Source: UBA8346 sp050260935
GTDB taxonomy: Bacteria > Bacillota > UBA4882 > UBA8346
Reading direction: 5' to 3'
Length of the DNA: 28,830 nucleotides
Assembly: GCA_050260935.1 (NCBI GenBank)
Contig: JBLNCU010000004.1
Span: 1-28,830, forward strand
A program made the translations under genes and the position numbers. The notes under the pieces are model-generated. The model was given only the letters and a program-made list of their open reading frames with translations, made no database searches and was not told the origin of the DNA. Shown here in pieces: positions 6,321 through 15,073 of this stretch. Each line of letters starts with the position of its first letter. Position 1 is the first letter of the stretch.

Positions 6321-7734
6321 AACGGTACGGCTGAATCTGAATCTCTCCTTCACTATAAACCAAGGTGGCATATTTGATTTCGTCCTGGATCATGATGGTG
6401 GTTTTACCCATGGTTACTCTCACTCCGGGAAACATAATATCTTTAACTTTGATCCGGCCTTTTTCCCGGGAAGGGGTCTGGATTTCATTCAAGATTGCCT
6501 GATGTCTTGTTTCAGCCTCAGTAATTTGGGCCTTTAAGGCATAGGAGGTTTTTACTAGGTTTTGGAGCATTTCTTTTTTTTCATCGGATAAATTGGGGAT
6601 CTTACTTAAAATGGCTATCGCTTTTTCGGCTTTTTCCAGACTATCGGAGTTTTGTTTAAGTTGGGTTTCCAATTCCAACAATTCCTGTTTAGTCTTGGGC
6701 CTTACTCCCACATCCAACTCAGTCACCGTGCCCAACCTCGATCCGATGGTTTTGGCGGAAATTTCTTCGCCAGATCGGACTAAACCCCCGACAATCAACC
6801 CTTTACCGCCTTCAACTATGACTTTCTGATCGGCGCTGACCTGGCAGTGCATGATAGCCTCTTTTACGGTAACTGTCCCATCACAAGTCACGGTAGCATG
6901 TTCGATGTATTTAGCCGAAAAATCACCGCCGCAATAAATTTCCGATTTATCCATGCCGGAGATACCGCCCTGAATAAGTAGATTACCCCCGGCCCGAATA
7001 TCGGCCGAGTCGACATTGCCGTAAATAGTTACTTCCCCTTCAGCCTCAACTTTAAAACCACTTTCGACATTGCCGCGAACTACTAAATTACCGGAAAAGT
7101 TAATATTTCCGGTATCAAAATTGACATCTCCCTTAAGCTCATGGACGGGCTGCACACTTATCCGGCCAGCTATGAAGCTTGGCTCACCACCGGAGGTAGC
7201 CATTATTTTGGTACCGTCTTCACTCCAAGCAACGTTTTTGCCAAGTTTGATTGCTTTATCTTTGCCTGCGACAGCCGGAATCTCCCGCCCCCGGACATCG
7301 AAACCCGGTTCCCCGGGAGTAGCAGGTATTTTTTCGGCTATAATCTGCCCGGGCGTCACGTTTTGAACCGTTTGAATCTGCCGGAAATCAACCCGGCCGG
7401 TCTCATCCTCTAAACAAGCTTTACGAAACACCCCGGTTTCGAAGAAGAGATTAAGTTCGGCATCCTTGCCGGCAACAGGGGCTTTCCCCTTGGCAAACAA
7501 AATCCCTTTGGCGGTTCTTTTCAATATTGCTTCGTCTATGGCGCTCTCAATTATCCCGTAGGCAACATTCTCGGCGCGGATAGCCTCCACGGCATCGGCT
7601 TTAGTAGGCCACTTCCCTTCCCCAACGGGGGGGTCGATCAATATAAACGCTTCCATATTGTTACTAGAAACTTGAATACGGCAACGTCCGTCTTTATCCG
7701 GAATTTTTACGGTGGGGTTCATTTCATCCGCCAT
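6319..7734 (-). CDS. fapA: FapA family protein (DUF342), flagellar-cluster polymer-forming protein
   Basis: A 471-aa protein of the FapA/DUF342 family. The N-terminal domain (residues about 1-190, with GRDIPAV-like GREIPAVAGKDKAIKLGKNV and ATSGGEPSF) leads into a right-handed beta-helix of short valine- and glycine-rich rungs (VNFDTGNINFSGNLVVRGNV, VTIYGNVDSADIRAGGNLLI, IYCGGDFSAKYIE). A helical coiled-coil region follows at about 345-420 (ELLELETQLKQNSDSLEKAE), then a last beta segment. ATG 7734 has a strong GAGGAGGTG site that overlaps the end of sigD, so translation is probably coupled. Proteins of this type sit in many flagellar clusters and have been tied to polar localisation or flagellar assembly; the biochemical role is not established. 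Confidence 0.85.
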   Translation of the reverse strand: MADEMNPTVKIPDKDGRCRIQVSSNNMEAFILIDPPVGEGKWPTKADAVEAIRAENVAYGIIESAIDEAILKRTAKGILFAKGKAPVAGKDAELNLFFETGVFRKACLEDETGRVDFRQIQTVQNVTPGQIIAEKIPATPGEPGFDVRGREIPAVAGKDKAIKLGKNVAWSEDGTKIMATSGGEPSFIAGRISVQPVHELKGDVNFDTGNINFSGNLVVRGNVESGFKVEAEGEVTIYGNVDSADIRAGGNLLIQGGISGMDKSEIYCGGDFSAKYIEHATVTCDGTVTVKEAIMHCQVSADQKVIVEGGKGLIVGGLVRSGEEISAKTIGSRLGTVTELDVGVRPKTKQELLELETQLKQNSDSLEKAEKAIAILSKIPNLSDEKKEMLQNLVKTSYALKAQITEAETRHQAILNEIQTPSREKGRIKVKDIMFPGVRVTMGKTTIMIQDEIKYATLVYSEGEIQIQPYR

Positions 7735-7737
7735 ATT

Positions 7738-8532
7738 TTACACCTCCTCGATCGATTTTCGCCAGCGGTTTAACCGGCCGCGAAGTCTGAAAATTGCTTT
7801 CGTATGTATTTGTGATACCCGTGACTCGGATATCTCCATGATCTCGCCTATCTCTTTTAAGGTTAACCCTTCATAATAATATAAGGCGATAACCATTCGC
7901 TCCCTTTCCGGCAAGCAATCAATAGCCGTTGCTAAAGTAGATTTAATCTCCTCCATCTCCACCTGATGAAGGGGGTCTTCGCTGTCATTATTACGCACCA
8001 GGTCAAGGACCCGAACGGTATCGTCATCATTGGAATGGACTAGCCACAGTTCATCAAGGGAGCTTAAGGTGGTACAACTAACTTCGGAAAGGAGTTGGTA
8101 AAACTCTTGGAGGTTCATTCCCATGGCTTCACAGATCTCCTGGTCGGTAGCAGACCGTCCCAAACGGTTTTCCAGTTCGGCACAGATGCGTTCCAATTCC
8201 CGGGATTTTTGCCGGACCGACCGGGGCACCCAATCGTTGCTTCGCAATCCGTCAAGAATGGCTCCCCTGATCCTTGCTATGGCATATGTTTCAAATTTTA
8301 TTCCCCGGGTGGGATCGAATTTTTCGATGGCATCCATCAATCCAAATACTCCAAAACTTACTAAGTCATCAAACTCGACATTGGACGGCAAACCTATGGC
8401 AACTCTACCTGCAACGTATTTAACCAAGGGAGCGTAACGTAGAATAATAGCCTCCCTGGCCGCCGGAGTTTTCAGCATCAAGTAATTTTGCCAAAGCTCT
8501 TCCTCACTCTGAGCCGTTTTGTCGACTGACAT
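7738..8532 (-). CDS. sigD: RNA polymerase sigma factor SigD/FliA (flagellar sigma-28)
   Basis: Sigma factor for late flagellar and chemotaxis promoters (TAAA-N15-GCCGATAT type), normally held by FlgM until the hook is complete. The start is ATG 8532-8530 because GAGGAGGG lies five bases upstream; a GTG at 8547 overlaps that site. The 264-aa product carries region 1.2/2 (ELWQNYLMLKTPAAREAIIL, FDDLVSFGVFGLMDAIEKFD, FETYAIARIRGAILDGLR followed by SNDWVPRS), region 3 (LENRLGRSATDQEICEAMG) and region 4 (LPERERMVIALYYYEGLTLK, ESRVSQIHTKA). It lies after cheD as in B. subtilis. Being near the end of a long operon, its dose would fall with distance from the promoter, a known lever on motile-cell switching. 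Confidence 0.96.
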   Translation of the reverse strand: MSVDKTAQSEEELWQNYLMLKTPAAREAIILRYAPLVKYVAGRVAIGLPSNVEFDDLVSFGVFGLMDAIEKFDPTRGIKFETYAIARIRGAILDGLRSNDWVPRSVRQKSRELERICAELENRLGRSATDQEICEAMGMNLQEFYQLLSEVSCTTLSSLDELWLVHSNDDDTVRVLDLVRNNDSEDPLHQVEMEEIKSTLATAIDCLPERERMVIALYYYEGLTLKEIGEIMEISESRVSQIHTKAIFRLRGRLNRWRKSIEEV

Positions 8533-8543
8533 AGCTACCCTCC

Positions 8544-8588
8544 TCACTGCGTAACTCCACGCTCCCTCCGGTTGGTGTTACTCTTCAT
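8544..8588 (-). CDS. Possible 14-codon leader peptide ORF before sigD
   Basis: ATG 8588 preceded by CAGGG opens MKSNTNRRERGVTQ and ends with TGA at 8546-8544, inside the Shine-Dalgarno region of sigD. A ribosome finishing this ORF would sit on the sigD start site. It is too short to judge by composition and may be chance. Confidence 0.2.
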   Translation of the reverse strand: MKSNTNRRERGVTQ

Positions 8589-8621
8589 CCCTGTTCTTCC
8601 GCAGTTGAACCTTTAACAATC

Positions 8622-9104
8622 CTAAAGCATAAAAACTTCATTCATCGATTTTACCTCAACCGCTCCGGTGTCAAGATTCAAAGTAACGCTTTTACCGGCA
8701 TGCCCACCAACACTCTTAGCGGCTATCGGTATTTTGAACTTCCGGCAAGTTTCTTCAACGGCGGCAATGTTTCTTTCGCCAACCGCCAGATGGGTCTCGC
8801 TGCCTCCGGTATTAAACATCTCCGCACCGCCCACAATTTTCACAGTAATACTCCGGAGTGAAGCTCCGTGCTTAATCATTTCCTCCATCAAAAACGGGAC
8901 GCCGGTATCCGCGAACTTGGCGGGGTTAGTAGGTCCAATGGCCAGGGAACTGTCGGGCAACATAATATGAACCATTCCGCCTACCTTTTGAACCGAATCA
9001 TAAGCGCAAACCCCCAAACACGACCCCAGACCTAAAGTTACGATCCGGCCGGGAGCTCTAGCAACTTTTAATTCAGCCATGCCGACCCGTATTACTTCTG
9101 ACAT
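8622..9104 (-). CDS. cheD: Chemoreceptor glutamine deamidase CheD
   Basis: Deamidates glutamines in methyl-accepting chemoreceptors, and binds CheC to raise its CheY-P phosphatase activity, forming the CheC/CheD adaptation loop. The 160-aa protein has the catalytic Cys29 in LGLGSCLGV and His46 in GGMVHIMLPDS, followed by the conserved KIVGGAEMF, GERN and VGGHAGKSVTLNLDTG segments. ATG 9104 overlaps the end of cheC by 13 bases, so the two are probably translationally coupled, which fits their partnership. An 89-base gap leads to sigD. Confidence 0.96.
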   Translation of the reverse strand: MSEVIRVGMAELKVARAPGRIVTLGLGSCLGVCAYDSVQKVGGMVHIMLPDSSLAIGPTNPAKFADTGVPFLMEEMIKHGASLRSITVKIVGGAEMFNTGGSETHLAVGERNIAAVEETCRKFKIPIAAKSVGGHAGKSVTLNLDTGAVEVKSMNEVFML

Positions 9105-9721
9105 ACCGGCCCAACCCCGAGAGCGCCTAATATAATCTCTAAAGCTCCGGGATCCGGCACCAAAAAGAAATGGCCATTAATTTTGCGCTCAATTAAAATG
9201 AACTCAGTTTCAATTAACAAAGCGTAGTCTCCTATTATTCCTAAATCAGCTAGCGCGGAATTGATTATCGCCCCGACCATATCGCAGGAAAAAGCCGGAA
9301 CTGAGGAGAGCTGATGCAAACCGGTAAGTTTGGTCAGGGCGTAAAGGTAGGCGCCGGTCATTATATTACCGATTTCTTTCATGGCCGACTGTTCGAACTC
9401 GCCAAACTTTTGAGTGGTACCTTCCGGAGAATGAAGGATCATGTCGATTAAAGTCCGGGCCTCAAGAACCGAAAAAAGAAAAATGATTTTACCGGGCGCA
9501 TCCCCCAGCACCCGCATAAAGATACCTACAACCTCCTCTTCAGCTCCGCCTAAAATATCACTAACCTCTCCCAAAGGCATGATTGAGACATCGGGAACGG
9601 TCATCTTGATCTTTTCACTGATTAACTGGGCAAGCGCTGTAGCCGAATGACCGGCGCCGATATTGCCGATTTCCTTTAGAACATCAAGATGAGTTTGATT
9701 GAGGTCTTTTAAGTTAAACAT
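9092..9721 (-). CDS. cheC: CheY-P phosphatase CheC
   Basis: Dephosphorylates CheY-P and sequesters CheD in the adaptation loop. The start is ATG 9721, with GGAGG six bases upstream and just one base past the cheW stop; a TTG at 9739 would lie within cheW. The 209-aa product has both phosphatase motifs intact: KEIGNIGAGHS (Glu17, Asn20) and KEIGNIMTGA (Glu116, Asn119), so it belongs to the two-site class. FliY further upstream in the cluster provides a second phosphatase of the same superfamily at the motor. Confidence 0.95.
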   Translation of the reverse strand: MFNLKDLNQTHLDVLKEIGNIGAGHSATALAQLISEKIKMTVPDVSIMPLGEVSDILGGAEEEVVGIFMRVLGDAPGKIIFLFSVLEARTLIDMILHSPEGTTQKFGEFEQSAMKEIGNIMTGAYLYALTKLTGLHQLSSVPAFSCDMVGAIINSALADLGIIGDYALLIETEFILIERKINGHFFLVPDPGALEIILGALGVGPVCQK

Positions 9722-9722
9722 T

Positions 9723-10217
9723 TCAAACCTCCGGCTCAATTTTCATCTCGGTCAATTCGTTGGCCTCTTCAGCGGACAAAGCCCGCTCCAAATCGAGTAG
9801 AATAATTAAGCGCTCACCGATTTTGGCGACCCCGCTCAAGAAATATGCATCGACGCCTTTGGTAATCGAAGGCGCCAACTCAATTGCGGAAACATTAACC
9901 CGTAATACTTCAACCACGGCATCAACCATCATCCCGACCAGGTTTCCGCTAACTTCAACAATCATCACCCTGGATTCAATTCCGATAGCGCCGACCGTTA
10001 AACCGAAGCGCTTACGGAGATCAACTATGGGGACGATTTCTCCCCGGAGATTGATAACTCCCTCGACAAAGCTTGGAGACTTGGGAACCCTGGTAACACC
10101 TTGCTCCAGTTTTTCTATTTCATGAACCTGTAAAATATCAACGCCGAATTCTTCACTACCCAATCTAAATACTACCAATTGTTTAGTTTCCTCGTGAACT
10201 TCAGCTTTTCCTCGCAT
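9723..10217 (-). CDS. cheW: Chemotaxis coupling protein CheW
   Basis: SH3-like adaptor that connects chemoreceptors to CheA. A single CheW domain of 164 aa: QLVVFRLGSEEFGVDILQVH, the EIEKLEQGVTRVPKSPSFVE segment and GVINLRGEIVPIVDLRKRFG, all strongly conserved in the family. ATG 10217 is preceded by AGGAGG at ten bases. It follows cheA by 24 bases and is one base from cheC, consistent with a single chemotaxis transcription unit. Confidence 0.96.
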   Translation of the reverse strand: MRGKAEVHEETKQLVVFRLGSEEFGVDILQVHEIEKLEQGVTRVPKSPSFVEGVINLRGEIVPIVDLRKRFGLTVGAIGIESRVMIVEVSGNLVGMMVDAVVEVLRVNVSAIELAPSITKGVDAYFLSGVAKIGERLIILLDLERALSAEEANELTEMKIEPEV

Positions 10218-10241
10218 GGTCCAAAAACCTCCTTTTAACCT

Positions 10242-12185
10242 TTAAGCGACGGCCCTTACATCCAATATCAGAGCCACCCGGCCGTCACCGAGAATCGTGG
10301 CTCCGGCTATACCTTTGATGGACCCCAGATAACCGCCGAGCGATTTAATAACCACATCCTGCTGGCGTAATAGGGAGTCCACTATACAACCGATTAAACG
10401 ATCCCCCGCTTTCAAAACCACCACATCCAAATCCTCAAGCTGGGAATTGATGGCGTCCGGTGTTCCTAGGGCATCCTGTAAGCGAATTAGCGGTATAACC
10501 TCCCCCCGGAACATCATTACTTCTTGTTTATTGATCCGCCTGATTTCGTTCGACTTCAGGCTGACGATTTGCTCGACATAACCGGAGGGGATGGCATAAA
10601 TCTCTTTCCCCAATTGAATTACCAGAGTCTGAATAATAGCCAATGTTAAAGGCAGACGGATGGTGATTTTGGAACCTTCTCCATAAACCGATTCAATGGC
10701 CACAAAGCCTCCCAAGGCGTCAACCTTTGATTTCACCACATCCATGCCCACGCCGCGGCCGGATATGTTGGTAACTTGGTCGGCGGTAGAGAAACCGGGC
10801 AAAAAGGTAACTTCCAAAATGTCCTGTTCCCGCATTTCAGCCAGGGCTTCCGGGGAGAGCAGCCCCGATTTTATAGCCTTTTCTTTGACCCTTTTGATGT
10901 CAAAACCCCTGCCGTCATCTTCAATGGTAATGACGACTGAGTTGCCTTCCTGGTAAGCGTTTAAAACAACCTTTCCTTTTGGGGCTTTATTATTACGTTC
11001 GCGCTCCTCCGGCGGTTCAATCCCGTGATCAACGGCATTTCTGATAATATGTACCAACGGATCCCCGATTTCATCGATTACGGTCCGGTCGAGTTCAGTC
11101 TCCCGGCCATGAATTTCCAGTTCCACCTCTTTATTTAACTCCCGGGACAAATCCCGAACCAATCTCGGGAAACGTGAAAAAACGGTGTCGATGGGAACCA
11201 TCCGGGCTTTCAAAACATTATCCCGGAGATCCAGAGTAAGCCGGCCTACCTGTTCGACCACTTCGTTCAGGTCTTTGGAAGCAATGACCGCTCCTAAGGA
11301 TTCCAGGCGGGAACGGCTGATAACCAGCTCGCCGACTAGATTCATCAAATCATCCAATTTCTTGATCTCAACCCGGACCGTTTGGACGGGACTGGTTTTC
11401 CCGCGATCATGATCAACCGTGTCTTGAACCCGCTTCTCAATCAGCATCTGTTCAAGTTTGGCTTCCTCGACCGTCACTTTTTCAACATCCAGGATATTGG
11501 AGACGGCCTTGACGAATTCAGCCTCGGAATTGGTTGACAGTACTCCGACAATGAATTGCAAATCAAAGTTTTCGTCTTCCAGATCTTTAACAGTGGGAAT
11601 ACTCCGGACAATGGTGCCCAACTTCTCAATCTCCCGCAGCACCATAAATACGCGGGCGCCTTTTAATAAACAATTCTCCACTAAAGTTACATTGATATGA
11701 TAAAATTTAGAACCGCTGTTTACCGCATTTATAATCTGTTCCTTCTCGGTTTCCAGGAAACGCAATTGCAGGTTTTGACGGCGATCGTTCTGGGGTTGAA
11801 TGGACTCTCCGGCGATAAACCGGCGCAAGTTTTGAACCGCCCCGGTAATCTCGATGTCCTCCTCGATACCTTCGCCGATCTTATTGGAGAGAATCTCCAA
11901 TAAATCGACGGACTCAAAAAGAGAGTTAATAATCTCGGGAGTCAGGCTAAGTTCTTTAGCTCGGAGCTTACTTAAGACATCCTCCATGGCATGGGTAAGG
12001 TTGGACATCTTATTAAAACCCATGGTAGCTGAGGCGCCTTTTAATGTATGGGCGGCCCGGAAAATCTTGTCCAAAATAGCGGAATTTTCAGGATCGTGTT
12101 CCAATTCCAACAACGACTGGTTTAATGTCAGGAGATGTTCTTGGCTTTCATCAATAAATACACTCAAATATTGGGATATTTCCAT
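10242..12185 (-). CDS. cheA: Chemotaxis histidine kinase CheA
   Basis: Central kinase of the chemotaxis array; phosphorylates CheY. The start is ATG 12185 with GGGAGG seven bases upstream, rather than TTG 12200 which overlaps that site. The 647-aa protein shows P1 (HPt) with FRAAHTLKGASATMGF, phosphorylatable His46. A ferredoxin-like P2-type domain spans roughly 140-245, then P3 dimerisation (LDDLMNLVGELVISRSRLE). The P4 ATPase follows with N box HIIRNAVDHGIEPPEER (Asn383), G1 DDGRGFD and G2 GRGVGMDVV. The C-terminal CheW-like P5 domain has VIQLGKEIYAIPSGYVEQIV and FRGEVIPLIRL. All key residues are present. It follows a PilZ gene where B. subtilis has cheB. Confidence 0.97.
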   Translation of the reverse strand: MEISQYLSVFIDESQEHLLTLNQSLLELEHDPENSAILDKIFRAAHTLKGASATMGFNKMSNLTHAMEDVLSKLRAKELSLTPEIINSLFESVDLLEILSNKIGEGIEEDIEITGAVQNLRRFIAGESIQPQNDRRQNLQLRFLETEKEQIINAVNSGSKFYHINVTLVENCLLKGARVFMVLREIEKLGTIVRSIPTVKDLEDENFDLQFIVGVLSTNSEAEFVKAVSNILDVEKVTVEEAKLEQMLIEKRVQDTVDHDRGKTSPVQTVRVEIKKLDDLMNLVGELVISRSRLESLGAVIASKDLNEVVEQVGRLTLDLRDNVLKARMVPIDTVFSRFPRLVRDLSRELNKEVELEIHGRETELDRTVIDEIGDPLVHIIRNAVDHGIEPPEERERNNKAPKGKVVLNAYQEGNSVVITIEDDGRGFDIKRVKEKAIKSGLLSPEALAEMREQDILEVTFLPGFSTADQVTNISGRGVGMDVVKSKVDALGGFVAIESVYGEGSKITIRLPLTLAIIQTLVIQLGKEIYAIPSGYVEQIVSLKSNEIRRINKQEVMMFRGEVIPLIRLQDALGTPDAINSQLEDLDVVVLKAGDRLIGCIVDSLLRQQDVVIKSLGGYLGSIKGIAGATILGDGRVALILDVRAVA

Positions 12186-12203
12186 AATCCCGCCTCCCAA
12201 GGG

Positions 12204-12875
12204 TTAAATTAGACCTTTTACCCTCAATTCCTGCTGCTTGTAAATAAATTTCAGAATCTTCTTTTTTTTGTTTTCCGACATATTCAAAAAATGTAAACTG
12301 GCCCAATAATTATTCAACGACCCCGGTTCCGGCCGTGGAAGTTTTCCGGTTCTGACCACATCGGCGTAAGAGGTGATTTCCTCATCGCTATCCGGTAAAA
12401 CAATCGCCACATACAGCTTGGTGTGTAACGGAAATTCATCGGGGGTTTCAATACGCACTCCACCGGCGCTAATGTCGATGGAATTCAAAGTATGGGAGGC
12501 CACCGGAGTCCCCCCCCGGTAAAAATAGAGCAGTTCCACTGGAATCCGGATGGAGAGCCGGACGTCCGAACGGCGCTGTTTGCGGTCAATGACTTCCGGA
12601 ACTTTTAATGTTAAAAGGCCAAATTCTTTTTCATCCAAGGATAACACCTGGCTGTCAAAGATATAACGGGCATCCCTTTTACAAATATTAATAACCAAAG
12701 AGGAGCCCGGTTTAAGGGGAATAAGATTACCCGCAGCCCGCGGCGCCTTGAGAACCAGTCGGTTGTCGAAAACATTCACCACCCGGCTGGGATATTCGCC
12801 CCGGAAATAACCTTCCGGTATTTCAATTTCAGCATAATCTCCAACTTGAAAATTCATCTTCATCAACTGCTCCAT
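12204..12875 (-). CDS. Flagellar brake-type PilZ protein (YcgR/MotI-like)
   Basis: Predicted c-di-GMP receptor that slows or stops the motor. The N-terminal YcgR-like domain (residues 8-95, NFQVGDYAEIEIPEGYFRGE) precedes a PilZ domain with both halves of the ligand signature: RRSDVR (Arg102, Arg106) and DISAGG (Asp134 to Gly139). The start may be ATG 12875 or ATG 12863; the latter has GGAG six bases upstream, and the first four codons would then be upstream sequence. It follows flhG directly and lies 18 bases before cheA. This slot holds cheB in B. subtilis. Motor binding, as for B. subtilis MotI, is inferred. Confidence 0.9.
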   Translation of the reverse strand: MEQLMKMNFQVGDYAEIEIPEGYFRGEYPSRVVNVFDNRLVLKAPRAAGNLIPLKPGSSLVINICKRDARYIFDSQVLSLDEKEFGLLTLKVPEVIDRKQRRSDVRLSIRIPVELLYFYRGGTPVASHTLNSIDISAGGVRIETPDEFPLHTKLYVAIVLPDSDEEITSYADVVRTGKLPRPEPGSLNNYWASLHFLNMSENKKKKILKFIYKQQELRVKGLI

Positions 12876-13733
12876 TTAGCGGAATTTCCCCACCAGCCGC
12901 TCAAAGAAGCTTGCAGTATAAGCGGTGTCGGTTGCGGTCTCACTCAACAAATTTCTAGCTATCTGATTGAGGGCCTGCGATGCCGTAGAGCGCGGATGGC
13001 TGATAATAAAAGGCTGCTGCTCTTTAACGGCCTTGGAAACCACCGGATCCCAGGGAACAAAACCTAACGACAAAAGTTCGATCCCCAAAAACCGCCGTGA
13101 TACCGTTGATAAACGATCTATTACTTGAAGACCCTCATTTTCATTATGAACCATATTTACCACCAACCAGATCGAAGTATTCCGATCGGCGCTGGCGACC
13201 ACTTTAATAACTCCATAGGCATCGGTGATCGCTGTGGGTTCGGGGGTGGTGACCACGATTACTTCCCCGGCGGCCAGGACGAATTTTAAAACATTTTTTG
13301 ACAGTCCGGCGCCGGTATCTATTATCATAATATCGGTAAATTTCTCTATTTCATTTAGGTTTTGCAGGCACTGCTCCAAACTTTTTTCGCTTAAATTAGC
13401 CAGCCGGTAAACACCGGAGCCGCTGGCGATGACTCTTAACCCCGAAGGGCCATTAACTATTACATCAGCGATATTCTTTTCCCCTAAAATCACGTGGCCT
13501 AAATTATATTGGGGAATGATTCCCAGCACCACATCGACATTGGCCAGGCCTAAATCGGCATCCACCAATAGGGGTCTAGCGCCTAATTTCGCCAGAATAA
13601 TGCCCAAATTCACCGCAAAGTTGGTTTTTCCGACTCCGCCTTTTCCGCTGGTTACGGCAATAACCCTGGCCGGGTTGTTAGAGCTGCGGTTGCCGCGGAC
13701 TATTTCCCGCAAACGTTCTGCCTGGTCTACCAT
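12876..13733 (-). CDS. flhG: Flagellum number/site regulator FlhG (MinD-like ATPase)
   Basis: MinD/ParA-type ATPase that stimulates the FlhF GTPase and sets flagellar number and position. The 285-aa protein starts with the activator helix DQAERLREIV, the segment that inserts into FlhF. It is followed by the deviant Walker A (VTSGKGGVGKTNFAVNLG, residues about 28-45), switch I (DADLGLANVD), switch II (IIDTGAGLSKNV) and a C-terminal amphipathic helix (ALNQIARNLLSE and on). ATG 13733 lies two bases after the flhF stop. The pairing with FlhF and the intact activator motif make the function secure. Confidence 0.95.
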   Translation of the reverse strand: MVDQAERLREIVRGNRSSNNPARVIAVTSGKGGVGKTNFAVNLGIILAKLGARPLLVDADLGLANVDVVLGIIPQYNLGHVILGEKNIADVIVNGPSGLRVIASGSGVYRLANLSEKSLEQCLQNLNEIEKFTDIMIIDTGAGLSKNVLKFVLAAGEVIVVTTPEPTAITDAYGVIKVVASADRNTSIWLVVNMVHNENEGLQVIDRLSTVSRRFLGIELLSLGFVPWDPVVSKAVKEQQPFIISHPRSTASQALNQIARNLLSETATDTAYTASFFERLVGKFR

Positions 13734-13735
13734 AT

Positions 13736-15073
13736 CTACCTCTTATGGGCAACTTGGTTTTCATGATTATTAATTAAAAAGGAAATCAACCGGTCCGATC
13801 TGGCAATCTCAATATCATCCGGCACGTTTTGACCGGTGGTTAAATAGGAGATGGGACGCCGAATCTTCCAGGCTAAACTAACCAATGGTCCATAACAGTC
13901 CGTCTCGTCCAATTTGGTGAAGATTAGATGAGTATAGGCGATCCGGGAAAAATTCTCGGCGATGCAGACCATATCCTGATATTTGGTAGTTGCGCTGATT
14001 GCCAGTAGGATTAAGCCGATTTTCGAATGGGACAGAAATTTTTTTAATTCATCCATCATGGCTTGGTTATGAGGACTGCGTCCGGCGGTGTCTATCAATA
14101 TTAAATCGCAACCATTCAAATTTTGAAACGACTGGTTTAAATCCCCCGGGGAATAAACCACCTCTACCGGCAGGTTAATGATATCCCCATAAGTCTTCAA
14201 ATGCTCGACCGCGGCGATCCGGTAAGTATCAATTGTAATTAACCCTACTTTCTTTCCTTCAAATAGATTGTAATTAGCGGCCAATTTGGCGATGGTTGTC
14301 GTTTTTCCGACTCCGGTGGGCCCGATTAAAGCCATAATTTGTTGTTCACCGCGGGCTTCAGTCTGGACCGGCTCGGAAAACATCAATTTTGCAGACAATA
14401 TCTGCCGGCAATAGGCTGCCCATCCTTCTTCGGAGACCTGGCCGCCCTCAACCAAATAACCGGGGACCTGTAATAACAAATAATCAATTATTTCCCCTTC
14501 AAGTCCCAGCCTTTGTAAATACTGGCGGAAGTCCTCCAATCCGTTCCGGTTGCCCGGATACACTGGACCCGCCGGTTGTGGCGCGACAACGGGTTTAACC
14601 GTCACTTGTCTGATTAACTCCTTCATTTCGGCAATTTCTTCCCGAAGAGAGCTCAAAGCGGGTTCCGTGGTTGAATTAATCTCTTTTAAACCTGGTTGAA
14701 ACTGGGCATTAGCGCGGCTTAAACCTTGGGCTTGAGTAAATTGGACCGGCGTAGACCCGGCATTGGACGGAGGAATTGCCGCCGCTGGCTGCGGCGTAGT
14801 AGGAACGGCGTTTGGGGCCGGCGAGCCTTGTTGGGAAACGGCCGGATTGGCGGGTAAATCCTCATTCTTAACCCCGGTTTTCTTCTCAACATTGCCCGGG
14901 GCGTTCTCATCCACCGCGGCGATCACTTCAAACCGGCGTTGGCTGAAGAATCCCAAAAAGCCGCCTTCTTTAAACGGTTTGGTATGTAAAATAATCGCAT
15001 TCCGGCCCAGGTCATTTTTTACCCTGCTGATCGCTTCTTGAATCGAATCAGCTACATAACGTTTAACTCTCAT
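13736..15073 (-). CDS. flhF: Flagellar biosynthesis GTPase FlhF
   Basis: SRP-family GTPase that marks the site of flagellar assembly. The 445-aa protein has the basic B domain (VKRYVADSIQEAISRVKNDL), a Pro/Ala/Gln-rich disordered linker (about 70-170), the N domain, and the G domain: G1 LIGPTGVGKTTTIAKLAA (about 249-266), DTYRIAAVEHLK, DTAGRSPHN and TKLDETD. All GTP-binding motifs are present. ATG 15073 overlaps the flhA stop as ATGA, so it is coupled to flhA, and it is followed directly by its regulator flhG. Confidence 0.97.
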   Translation of the reverse strand: MRVKRYVADSIQEAISRVKNDLGRNAIILHTKPFKEGGFLGFFSQRRFEVIAAVDENAPGNVEKKTGVKNEDLPANPAVSQQGSPAPNAVPTTPQPAAAIPPSNAGSTPVQFTQAQGLSRANAQFQPGLKEINSTTEPALSSLREEIAEMKELIRQVTVKPVVAPQPAGPVYPGNRNGLEDFRQYLQRLGLEGEIIDYLLLQVPGYLVEGGQVSEEGWAAYCRQILSAKLMFSEPVQTEARGEQQIMALIGPTGVGKTTTIAKLAANYNLFEGKKVGLITIDTYRIAAVEHLKTYGDIINLPVEVVYSPGDLNQSFQNLNGCDLILIDTAGRSPHNQAMMDELKKFLSHSKIGLILLAISATTKYQDMVCIAENFSRIAYTHLIFTKLDETDCYGPLVSLAWKIRRPISYLTTGQNVPDDIEIARSDRLISFLINNHENQVAHKR

